In this document: piece after piece, positions 1 to 10,369 of the stretch
How the letters are laid out: each line of letters opens with the position of its first letter
How positions within the stretch are numbered: position 1 is the first letter of the stretch
Source: Cryptomeria japonica
Lineage: Eukaryota; Streptophyta; Pinopsida; Cupressales; Cupressaceae
Assembly: GCF_030272615.1 (NCBI RefSeq)
Contig: NW_026728917.1
Location: forward strand, 186,001-250,000
DNA length: 64,000 nt
Reading direction: 5' to 3'
Program-made: the position numbers and the translations under genes
Notes under the pieces: generated by a model
The model's input: the letters and a program-made list of their open reading frames with translations, nothing else
Told to the model about the DNA's origin: nothing
The model's database searches: none

Positions 1-829
1 AGTTGACTCAATTCAACTCTTTTAGGCATAGAAGGGAATTGAATCATATCTTCCTGTTTAGTCTATTATGGTTGCAATGTAGCAAAAGGAGACTTAATTT
101 CTCTAAAAATAACACTTTTACTATTAATTACCTTTTATGCAACAAGGTCGCAAAGGTTGTATCCTTTTACACCATAACTATAACTGATGAAGATACATTT
201 CACAACCTTCTCCTCCAACTTCGTACACTTCTCTTTTGGCACATGAGCATATGCCTCGCAACTAAAACCTCTAAGATGTCTCAAAGAAGGCTTGTGACCT
301 GACCATGCTTCCATAGGCATTTTATCAACAAGAGTTGATGTAGTAGACCGTTAATCAAGTAGCAAGCAATGACAATTGCTTCAGCCCAAATTTTTAATTT
401 TAGGCCAGCACAACTCAGCATACTCCTAGCCCTCTCCATCAATATCTTGTTCATTTTTTCTGCAACTCCATTCTGTTGTAGAGAATACAGATTTATAATT
501 TTTATGGAATCTATCAAAATCATTAGAGAAAATTAACCACCATTATCAATCTTCAAACATTTAATTTTTTTTTCTAGTTTACAATTCGACCATTTCTTTA
601 AATTATTTAAAACGATTGAAAACTTTAGATTTACTCTTTAGTAAGTATACCCCTGTCCTACTAAAATCATCAAAAAAATAAACATAAGCAAAGAACAAAG
701 CAAGATGCCACATTTCTCCTCTTTGTCCATCTTAACACCAATGGATACCAATATGTGAATTATAAACAAAAATTAACTATAAATAGTAACATCATGTAAA
801 TGCCAAGTTGAGACACCATTTTTCCAACA
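1..829 (-). mobile_element. Ty1/copia element, 5' part (cut by window start)
   Basis: Same element as the complete copy at 26300-29744, seen here only from its integrase part to its 5' end. On the minus strand it holds decayed integrase: a DDFSR-like stretch, KIDNGG, then QQNGVAEKMN, which are the spaced acidic motifs of copia integrase, followed by the HLRGFSCEAYAHVPKEK region. Frameshifts and stops break it. The last 66 bp or so (about 764-829) are the remnant of the 5' LTR, ending (plus strand) in CCAACA. The 5-bp target duplication ATTAT follows at 830-834. Confidence 0.9.
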
Positions 830-1150
830 ATTATATCCCAAAACTCTTGATAAAATTCTATAGGGAACCCATCTAGGCTAGGGAATTTTCCCCTTCTTCA
901 AGAGAAACACAATTTTTCCACTCTCAAGAAGAGAGATAGTTCTAAGGAGATCCTCATTCATTGCATCACTAGTAATGGCAGGAATACTATCAAGCACAAA
1001 CCCTTCCTATACATTGGCCAAAATAGAGTCCTCTTTTAACAATTCTGCAAAAACTCTAATGGCTTCCTCAACAATCTCTTTGTAAGAAGGAATAGGAACT
1101 CCCTTAGAGGAAAGAAGAGAATAAAATGAATTTCCTTGGACCTCTTGCCC
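830..1150 (-). pseudogene. LINE reverse transcriptase, upstream half (split by copia)
   Basis: Minus-strand reading gives a region typical of plant L1-type LINEs between endonuclease and reverse transcriptase, including LKKGKFPSLDGFPIEFYQEF followed by WDII. This matches the usual 'PGLDGFPIEFY..FW' block at the start of the RT domain. It has one in-frame stop (NV*EGF). The reading ends exactly at the copia insertion and resumes in frame at the other side of the copia (25640-26299 in this unit). No LINE sequence is recognised upstream of about 1150. Confidence 0.82.
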
Positions 1151-1233
1151 TTAACTGAATTGTGAAATAAAACCATTAGGCGTCAAAAATATTGAAAAAT
1201 AAATTAGTATATATAAAATATATAATATAGTTA

Positions 1234-1374
1234 TCAACTGTAAAGAATCCAAAGCTGAAGTAATATACTAAGAACACCATAATAAAATTCATCAATTTTT
1301 GTTCCAAGGCTTACTGCGTCTTTGTACGCGTCAGGATCGATCCCTTTCTTGGCCTCTTCATACTCAGTTGCCAT
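1234..1374 (-). pseudogene. Orphan first exon of an ankyrin/PGG paralogue (46 codons)
   Basis: A 46-codon minus-strand frame starting MATEYEEAKKGIDPDAYKDA closely matches the N-terminus of the intact ankyrin gene in the same unit (MATEGQQLGGRIDPDAFKAA). After about 24 residues the likeness moves to intron-like sequence: GTTATCAACTGTAAA with 'AGCTGAAGTAA' nearby also occurs in intron 1 of the intact gene near 7065. The upstream flank (CTACCTTCAGCG) also resembles the intact gene's leader. So this is a diverged, internally deleted relic with start codon and leader but no ankyrin repeats or membrane domain. A short translated peptide cannot be excluded but is unlikely. Confidence 0.75.
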
Positions 1375-1499
1375 AGATTTTTTTTTACATTGCTACCTTC
1401 AGCGCTATCAAATATGCTTTATTATAATGTCATCAAATAATTCAACCTACAGTATGATCTATAGCAAATTTCTGTGTTTCAACCTTCAACACTAGTATT

Positions 1500-2385
1500 A
1501 TGTCGTGTCTACAGAGGGAATACCCGTCCAAAAGGCGTGGAAGAAATAAGACTATGAGGAGATTCCATCGACAAGATAAATCTCACGACTGTGACACTGC
1601 CAAAATAGTGGTAATGTGAGTCTCGTTGCCTTCTCATAGAACTTTTTAACCTTTTTTTTTCAAATAGTAGCTACCTGAAGTGACCTTTCACTTTTTTTTT
1701 GCTATTCACGCTCAGTTGCCATGAAATTTCTTTTCTATTGCCATGAAGTTTTATTTTTCTACTACATTTATACTCTAAAAAATTTGCAGGTTAGTGACGA
1801 CTCTTAGCTTTATCTAACCTACCGACCCTTAGATTCAAGATAATTTTTTTTCTAGGGTGATTGATCATTCTGCTAGGCTCTTGACGATAGTCTTGAACAT
1901 CTGTTTACACAATATTAAATAATGTGATTACAAAGTATTATGCTGTGAAATGGATGCGGCTCCACATATTGCAATAATAGACTTTCTTTAAACATAAAGA
2001 GAAAAATGGACATCAAGTCTAAAAGGCGTGGAAAATATATGACAGAAAGAAGTGTCCATCGTCAACATTAACCCCATGACTACGACCTCGCGAAAGAGTG
2101 CCAACACTAAAGTGATTAATCGTTCTGTTTGTCTATTCGTGGTTAGTTGACATGACATCTTTCTTTCGTCATTTTCTAAGGCTGGTCAAGATGCTTCCTT
2201 ATAATATCAGTGAATAATGTGACATAAACTATTCTGTTGTGAAATGGATACGGCTCTACACATTAGAATGCATCCTCACTTTAAAGTAGAAAAATGGGCA
2301 TAGCTGTTAAAAAAGACATGAAATGACAATATGACAGAAAGGTGATTCTCTTGAAGAAATTGATTTCATGGCTGTCAGTTTTTGG
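1500..2385. repeat. Degenerate direct repeat, about three copies
   Basis: Three diverged blocks share phrases in the same order. AAAAGGCGTGGAA occurs near 1530 and 2020. GAAATGGATGCGGCTCCACA near 1947 returns as GAAATGGATACGGCTCTACA near 2236. 'ATGACAGAAAG' occurs near 2038 and 2333, each followed by a CATCG or CTCTTG stretch and a 'CATGACT/CATGGCT' phrase. Spacing is irregular (roughly 290-490 bp). No coding potential is visible. Probably remnants of one old repeated element. Confidence 0.6.
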
Positions 2386-2694
2386 AAGTGGAGTAAATTG
2401 TTTTGAAAATGAATAATAGCTTTATTGTATTTAATAAATTAAAAAGAGAACAATATGACATATTTCCAATGTTTTAGTCAGGTTGCATTTATGTTAGGAA
2501 CAATCAAGGACTAACTTCTTTTCTTACAATGAACAATAGTCAAAGAAGCATCAACATTACTCGTAAAACATTTCAGAGTAGTGGAGTAGGCACCTTCAAA
2601 GCAGACAAATGAACTTTTCTAATCATCACATTATTTTGAAAAGGGAGTCTTGTCATCAAAAGATAGAGAATAAAGAACCACCAAAAGGATAGGA

Positions 2695-4850
2695 CATAAA
2701 TTAACATATATATGTTATGTTCGATGCAATGTTGTGATTATTTTGAGGAAATATTTTGATACATGTATCTTATGTACAATGGTGAAATTTTATTTGGAGT
2801 TGAAATTATTCCCATATCCTTCTATCTACCTATTACACACATTTATTCCCATGAATAGTTACCCAACCTTATATGTGCATGCTGCCATACATTTTGTTTA
2901 TATTTAAGAAGTTATGACGCTCACCCTTACAAAAAAATCTCATCTAGTTCTTACTTGTCTAGATCTAATCATTTGATTGTGTAAGATTATTTTTCTAGTC
3001 ACATGATTGACCACAAAATTCGGCACCTAAGCCTCATATTTAAAAATTAATAAATATAATTAATTTTCACCAAATAATCCTTTTTACTTTCACCTAGAGT
3101 TGAAAAAAAAAAGAAGCTTACATCATTAGGTGTTATGAGTTACAATTTAATGAAATTTAGTTTTATTTATTCCATATTTGTCATCTTTCAAGAATCCTCT
3201 CTCATTGTCTAGTATTAAAGTAGAATAAATAGTGAAACATTTAGATTTAATAAATGAAAAAGAATAACAAACTTGTAATTGATAGCCCTTGCTTGCTATC
3301 ATCAATATTTGTACATTTTCTAGGGATTTAATTAAGGAAATTTATCTCTTAAAGACATAATAAAGATCATTCAAGTTATTTCAAACTATTGATAGTCTCG
3401 AGATGTTTAAGAAGATAAGACTAGATTGAGTTTCACCTAGAGGGAAGCAAAATGTTTGTCAAGCCATAAGAATATAAAGATTTCATGATCACAAATTCGA
3501 CCCATAATTCTAATCTTTAACTTTATAGAACAAAGGATTAATATAGAATTTGAGACCATATTTATGAAGAGAGATTGCCTTTCTAAATTACAAAGATAAA
3601 ATAATCTAGAATCTTCATTAGAAATCAAAATTAGTTAATCAAAATATTACATACCCTTATTCATGATATGTATTTCTAAATATAATAGATATAGTTATCA
3701 ATTTTCTATTACCCACCTATCTTTAATTAATTCAAACTAAGGGGACATTTTGATAAGTAATGTTCTCTTTTGTTCTCAAATTTCACTTGTAAGATACAAG
3801 CTACCAATGGGACATTTGTTTTTCTATTTTGTAGGTTCTCATGATGAGAGCATGTTGAAAGTATATAGTTAAATTATTATTTAAGTTATCATGTCTTAAT
3901 AGGGTTGATTACTTATATGGACACATCAACTTCATATAATCTATATCTAATTAGATATCAAATTTACATGAACATTTTTGAGTGCTATAATATTTTTGAT
4001 GCATGATCAATTAGGATTCAGACACAATTCAATGTAACGGAAAATATAATTATGAAACTAGCATATATATGTTATTTTCTATGCAATATTGTGAATATTT
4101 TTAGGAAATGCTTGGATACATATATCTTATGAACAATACTGCAATATTGTATGGAATTTTGACTATTCTCCTATCCTTAGGTATATTAATATACATATGC
4201 ATTCCCATGAATAGTTACCTAATTTTATATGCGCACACTACCATACATTATACTTATCTAAGAAGTTATGACACTTATCCACACACGAACTCTCATCTAG
4301 TTCTTTTTTCCTTAGATCTAGTCATTTGATTGTCTAGGATCATTTCTATAGTCACATGATTGACCACATAATTACACACCTTAGCCTCATATTTAAACAA
4401 AAATAAATAAATAAATTACCAACTAATGCTCTTTACCTTCCCCATCTAGAGTTGCAAAAGTACAAGCTTGGATGATCAGATGTTTTGTGTTACTGTGTTA
4501 CCTATTAATTTTTATGTTTACAAATGATTTTTGTTGGATTTTTTGGTTTCATATTTATAAATGTAAATTTAGGTTAGTCAAATGTTCATATTTCTTACTT
4601 AGTTGAGCAATCTCCTATTTTATTCGTAAAAGTTCACTTGTGAGATGGAAGCTATTCATGGAATATTTTTCTTCTATCTTTTAGGCTCTCATAAGGAATG
4701 CATTTTTAATGATGTACTTGTATGATCATGTCTAGATAAGGTCCCTTACTTTATATGGACCCACCCTCTTTTGTAATGAAGAGAGATTGCATTTCCAAAT
4801 ACAAAGGCAAAATAATCTATCCATTCATCAAGAACCCACAATCTTCAATC
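2695..4850. repeat. Diverged direct repeats with shuffled blocks
   Basis: A block at about 2700-3130 (ACATATATATGTTAT, then GATACATGTATCTTATG, then CCCATGAATAGTTACC, then CATGATTGACCACA) recurs with many changes at about 4055-4470. A second phrase (TTCACTTGTAAGATACAAGC near 3780) recurs near 4635. A third (GAGAGATTGCCTTTC near 3567) recurs near 4783. The order of the second and third phrases differs between the copies, which suggests rearranged copies of one noncoding element. No terminal repeats or target duplications were found. Confidence 0.55.
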
Positions 4851-5156
4851 AAAAGACTAAACACCCTTATACACTTTATTTGTTTTCAAGAATCATAAAT
4901 ATAATCATTTAAATATAAAAATAATTTACAAAAATATTATTGACAGTAAATCTAACATTCAACTTGAAGCATACACATATCAAATCAGCTCTAAGCACGC
5001 AAGTATCTGATTTGAACACAGATGTAGATACTTTGTACACTTCTAATAATATGAAAACATTTAATATTATAAGACATAGTTGAATACGATCAAAGTCATG
5101 TAGAAATAAGAAGCTGCAACACTGTATCAGACTTGCAAAAGCAACTTTCCCAAACC

Positions 5157-7816
5157 TTATTTATCGTTCTCATTGCTATGGTAGTATAGGATAGCAAGCC
5201 ACTTGGTTTTGGACCGGCGCACCAAGTCCAAAAGCCCCCATCTTTCTAATTTTATCCACACGTATTCCCCCAGACGGTCAGAAAGAAAAGGAAGTAGACC
5301 GTTCAGGTGGTTAAACCTAGCCTTCTTCACTGTAAACTTTGCAGCCATGTAGAAAAAAGTGAAATTACCACAGAAGCAGATGATCAAGCACGCCCCAAGA
5401 ATGAACCAAGCCAGCTCGGGATTCATGTTGGAAAGCATGGCATACACTGCAAGCATGAAGCCATAGGCCGTAAAGGCAAACGTGGCACAAACCAATAGGT
5501 TGGTAATACAGAGGAACAATACCTTATTTCCCGTGGTAATAGGTGTACTCATCTGCCACATCAGCACCACTAAGAGCGACAGAAAGAATGCCACACAATC
5601 AAAGATGAGAAAAACCTTGAAGGAGGCCAACGGAAGCAGAATCGGCGAACCTAAACTCTTGTCTGAGCCAGTTCCAGGCGCAGGCGCAGGCGAAATTCCC
5701 GATCCCTTTGAGTCCCCATTTCCATTCCCATCGTCCGTCACGAAACTGCCCGGAGCAGTGAAAGCTGCCGTAAATGACATTGTCGCTAATAGAACTGCCA
5801 CCACTAGTTCTGTGTTGCGCCTGTCCTCATATGTTTTGTCCACCATCTCAACAGCAACCTCATGTTTCTCTGCACTCACCTTTGGAGCGCTGTACAAGAA
5901 TGGCTTGCGATTGGAAGGATAACTGGCCAGAACTGAAATTATCTTGTCAGATTCGTGATAGTGCGTGTTCTCTCTCACGATATCAAAGGCCGTTAAGCCT
6001 GCCTTGTTGACAGCAAACTTGTTTATCCCCGCTATACAAAGCAACGACTTCACCATCTGAAAAATGCAAACTCAAATAAGTTCATAAAAATTAAATGATC
6101 TATTGGAACTAACTATGCATAAAGATTTCTTCTACGGAAGTTCTTGCCGTGATGATTTTAATTTCTGTCTTCAGTAGAAATACTTTCAGTAATTTGACTC
6201 TATATATAGACGAGATTAGATTAAGAATCTACACAAACCCAAAACTTATATAGCTGTACACAGTAATTGGTTGAAAGAACAAACTTCAGCAGTGACAAAC
6301 AGAGGTTTGTATAAAAAGAGACTTACATTCAAGTCTTTTTTCTTTGCTGCAATATGCAGTGGTGTGTCTCCTTCACTTATCCTCGAAAAAGGAGATTTCA
6401 TTTCACCCGCATCTGTGTTTCCTCCACTTTTCACGGGCTCATCTTTTGGATCTTTCTTTTCAGCCGGATCTGTCTTTCCTCCACTTCGCAGAGGCTCTTC
6501 ATGTGGAGGTTTGTCAAGTCCCTTGTTGACCAAGTATGATAAGCCTACCTCTTCGTTCAGGTAATCAACAATTCGCACTTGCCTAACTAGGGCAGCTAAG
6601 TGCAGAACGTTCATTCCACAACTATTCCGTATTTCGACAGCGTCTGGCCTCTCATTTATCAACTCTTGTACTGCTTCCAGATGACCCAATTTCGCTGCCA
6701 CACAGATGGGAGTTTCTTGGCTGTCATTAACCCAATAACACAGTTCGGCCTCAAATTTTATTAACTTCTTTATTATATGCACGTAGTTTCTTTCAACAGC
6801 TATATGCAGAGCTGTGTTGCCAAGTTCGTCCTTACGTTGGATTAACTGCTTCGCATCTGATAAATTTAGTATATGATCAACTAGATCTGTAAAAGAAGCA
6901 TCCAAAATCATTGCCTTAAGTTAGATAAGATGTTCTTCAAGAAGGGCCAAGGGTAAGAGAATGCCTAATTTACCTTTGTTGAAGCGATACAGACCTCAAC
7001 TAATATAACAACATAAATACAGAATTCAACTAAATACACGAAGAAGTAAAGAAGAACTCATTGGTTATCAACTGTAAACGAACAGAAGCTGAAGTAAAAT
7101 AGAAACAACATAATCAAACGACTTGAAAAAATAGAAAGAACTGAAACATGATAGACAATCATCCTCGTGTTATTTAAGATAAAGAAAAAATTGGGGACAA
7201 AATGATATTTGTCTTGAACCGTTAAATTAGGAGATGCTTAGCAGATACTTTTACAAACTTATAGGCAAAGAAATCCTAAAATCGAAATAAAATAACCTGA
7301 ATCTCCTCTGTTTACTGCAACAGATAAACAGTTCCTCTTGTGCACCGTACTTTCGAGTAAGCTCGACGGAGATGCGTCAAATATTGCCTTCACTGTCTCT
7401 AAATTGCCGCTTTCGTAGGCTTTGAACAAAGCTGTTTCATCAAGCTTATTGCGGAGATCCACACCACTTTCTGGTTGTTGGAGTAGAATCTTCACAACGT
7501 TGGAGAAACCTCCCTGCGCAGCCAAGTGTAACGCAGTATCCTTTTCGGCATTGGTAGCATTCACAAGCAGAGGCTTCACTTCGGGATCGGTTTCCTTCAG
7601 AAGTTGACGATTGAGTTGCAGGAGCTGTTGAATGAAGTGTAGATTTCCTACACTAGCAGCCAAATGGAGAAGAGTATTTTCCCCTCCAGGTGTAATATTG
7701 TTGAGAGCTGCTTTAAGTTGGGAACTCAGTTGTTGATCGATCCTTAAACGCGTTACCGCAGCTTTGAAGGCGTCAGGATCGATCCTTCCGCCGAGTTGTT
7801 GACCCTCAGTGGCCAT
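5157..7816 (-). CDS. Ankyrin-repeat protein with PGG membrane domain (ACD6/ITN1-like), three exons
   Basis: Minus-strand gene with exons 7297-7816, 6327-6886 and 5157-6056, giving 1,980 nt and 659 residues. Exon 1 ends TCAG|GTTATT, exon 2 opens after TTTTACAG and ends AAT|GTAAGT, and exon 3 opens after TTTTTCAG. The phases fit at both junctions (introns of 410 and 270 bp). Residues about 46-75, 92-120, 126-155, 195-225, 230-258, 263-290 and 346-375 look like ankyrin repeats (TLLHLAAS, TALHLAAQ, TALHIAVE, TPLHIAAK). A charged Gly/Lys/Pro insert (about 295-340) separates the last two. Residues about 438-465 match the PGG domain (VVAVLLATMSFTAAFTAPGS), and four hydrophobic segments follow from about 444 to 598. 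Known relatives are multipass membrane proteins; Arabidopsis ACD6 acts in salicylate-linked defence and ITN1 in salt response. A role here is inferred from family only. The start at 7816 is supported by the matching relic exon at 1374. The frame is intact and this is the best functional gene in each unit. Confidence 0.9.
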
Positions 7817-8525
7817 GCTAAATATCTGCCGTTACAGCCTTCAACACCAAGGCACGCTTCTTTGTAATAGGATTGAATAATACTACATTCAGTATTATGC
7901 CAGAAACTACATAATAGAATATGTGGTCTCAGTTTTTCCACAAGGGAAACATTAAAAATACAAGTATCCACATCTTACACTTCAGGGTTTCCACAACTTT
8001 AGTTGGAATCTCACTTTTTCTTTCGTTGGAACAGATACAACATTTTGACCTTGACTGGGTGCAAATAACCAGTGTTAATTAGCTTTGATTGGGTGCCAAG
8101 TAATTACTCTAGTTTGGTGCGAATAATATGACTATGGGGTGTTCTGCTAGAACATTATTTTTTTAATACTTGAAGTGATCCTACACGTCAAAATTACTAC
8201 AACTTTTTCATAGTTGGAATGTCTATTTTTCTTAGATGAAAGTGTACATTGAAATCAAATACAAATTTTTTTTATCATTTATAATTTAATAATTTATTCT
8301 ATGTGAAATATGTACACATTTTATTTAATGTTGAGTTTATTTCAGTGGATTAGATAATTATTTAATATAGTTATATTTCAATAAACGATATAACTGTTGT
8401 TTAAATTAATTTCTTTCTTTTCATTCTATCATTCTTATTCAATTACATATATTTTCATACATTGCACATTATGTTGTCTTTATTTACACACATTTTTATA
8501 CATGTACCATTTACTATAACCGATG
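7817..8525. other. Upstream flank of the ankyrin gene
   Basis: Presumed promoter and 5' leader of the minus-strand ankyrin gene. I see no convincing TATA box at a useful distance. An out-of-frame minus-strand reading frame (7753-7971) overlaps the start codon and would act as an upstream reading frame only if transcription starts beyond 7971. Near 8055-8130 the phrase 'TGGGTGC' or 'TTGGTGC' followed by an AAT-rich tail occurs three times, a small degenerate repeat. The rest is A/T-rich and featureless. Confidence 0.5.
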
Positions 8526-10085
8526 CACTGCAAAATAGGATGTTAGGAACACAAACAAAAGACTCAAGAATCAACTGTTAGTGTTAGTATCATAAACGAA
8601 ATACGATCCTAAGCAAGCATATGAAGAGAGATCAAACATTTAATGGAAAGTATGCAAAAACAAAAGAAAGACACAAGACCCTTCCAAATGCTTGCCAACA
8701 TGTTCATAGTAGCTTCTCCCTTGTTCCTCTCCTCTCCAAGTTCCACATGAGTGTAGCCCTTAGCTCTTTGCACTACTATGGAAGTCTTATGGAGATTCAA
8801 GATTTATGAAAAATGATTTAAAATATGCAAATGCAAGCGAAATATGAGAAAGCCTAATTAAGCTATCTTGGTTTTAACCAAAATAACAATGTAGATTAGA
8901 TGACTCCTAAAATGATCTCTTAAATTTCACTATAGATTAGATGCATACAAGATTTCTGGATCTGAATTATGAAGGAATGGGCTCTATTTATAGGAAAAAT
9001 AGGGCAATGGATGGTTGAGATTAAGTAATCTCAACAAGGGTCAAGATAGAAAGATTTATGATCCATGTGAGGGCTTTCAACCCAATCCCAGGATGACAAA
9101 TGCCAACATGAGATGGCTTGAGAGGAGAGGGAAGAAGCATTAAATGCTTGAAATGACATGAAGGTTAGGTTAGGAGTTAAGGTTAAGCTTGAGTTGAATG
9201 AATAAAGTCGCTATCCAATGAATAATGCCTTTATCCAATGGCTAAACTCTTGTACAAGAGTTAGTGGGTGAGTTGAGTTAACCATTAATGCTTGAAGAGA
9301 CCCATGAGTCAAAAGGATGGTTAAGTTAGAGGAAAGTCTCTAACCATGTGGGTGAGTTGAGTTAAGCATTAATGGTCATGTAAGAGCCATTAATGGTTTG
9401 GAATACTTTAGGCGTTAACCTGTTGAATACATAAAGCCTTTAATGCTTTTCAAAGACTTTGAGGCTTTGAGAAGTGACTTCAAGTTGCCTAGGAATGTGA
9501 CAATATTTAGGAAATGGATTAGGCAAATTAGGAATGGTTTAGAAGAATTTAGAAAGTGGTTAGAATTGTCTAGAAGGGGATTTAAGATGTAAGTGGGTTT
9601 GGTGGGTGAGGGAAAATAGGATTTTAATTAAAATAAAATTCATTTATTTCAACTAAATAGGTGCAACTTGCATTTGTAGGAGAATGCAAGTGGGGGGAGG
9701 GGGGGAGTAGTTTAAGGATTTAAATAAATATTTTATTATTTATTTAAAAGAGGAAAGAGGGTTAAATTCAATAAATATGTTTTATTCATTTAATTCCTTA
9801 AGAATGTAGCTTAATTAATATTTAAATAAATTGAATAATTTATTTAATTAATAGGAGAAGAGGCTGAGGATGAATTAATTAAATTTTAATTTAATTAACT
9901 GATTATTAATAGTTAAATAATCAAATAAATAGTAAATATTCATTTAATTAAATGGACAGATTTATGTGACTACTTTTGCCCCTCTTTGAGACGGTGCGGT
10001 TTATCACATCGTTTCAAAGAAAGAAAAATAGGTGTGAAGAAATATGCCCCATAAATGTTAATTTAGTGGGTGCTATGTCCCCTCG
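8526..10085 (-). repeat. LTR-like block, minus orientation (gypsy-type)
   Basis: No coding frame. Read on the minus strand it has LTR features: near 9975-9620 a run of A/T palindromes of the TTTAATTAAATGAATA kind separated by short purine-rich spacers, then a U3-like stretch with repeated 'GAGTTGAGTTAA..CATTAATG' phrases (9265-9400), then a TATA-like CTATAAATAG at about 8978-8987 followed by leader-like sequence. The plus-oriented LTR at 14004 has the same kind of A/T palindrome series. No matching internal region is seen to its left, so it is probably a solo or truncated LTR. The exact ends (TG..CA) could not be fixed. Confidence 0.45.
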
Positions 10086-10369
10086 ACAGATGGGCTAAAA
10101 AATTTCAAAAAATCGGGTGATCTCTCGAAAAAGAACAAGAAGTTGAGGGGAGGTAGAATACAAGAAATTAGCAATAACGGTGAAATGATGGGAGAAAAAT
10201 GGGGGTAAAATGAGGAAATGAGAGACGTTGGAAGTTTAGAGGGACCACAACAGTAAGCGGGGTGAATTAGGGTTAGGGCTGGATGGTATATATGGGGGGG
10301 AAGGGGAAAAAATAGGCTCATTTGCACCTATCTCCTTGGCAGTTTAGAGCTCTGATAGGGAATTTTTGG

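Larger units (their letters stand above)
1375..5156. other. Noncoding stretch with diverged internal repeats
   Basis: About 3.8 kb of A/T-rich DNA with no convincing gene. It lies downstream of the ankyrin gene's 3' end (5157) and contains two sets of old repeats, listed separately at 1500-2385 and 2695-4850. Short frames such as 4108-4329 lack any family signature. Confidence 0.6.

Noticed and set aside
3437-3628. 63-codon minus-strand frame
   Set aside because: No motif, low complexity, and it lies in the shuffled noncoding repeat region. Unit 3 changes one residue without sign of constraint.
4108-4329. 73-codon hydrophobic plus-strand frame
   Set aside because: The diverged sister repeat at about 2740-2980 does not keep the frame, and the hydrophobicity follows from A/T-rich sequence.
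5482-5922. 146-codon plus-strand frame, and smaller ones nearby, opposite the ankyrin gene
   Set aside because: Antisense shadows of exon 3, whose minus-strand reading has clear ankyrin, PGG and membrane features and matching splice sites.
7753-7971. 72-codon minus-strand frame overlapping the ankyrin start
   Set aside because: Out of frame with the gene and without family likeness. Kept only as a possible upstream reading frame if the transcript starts far enough upstream.
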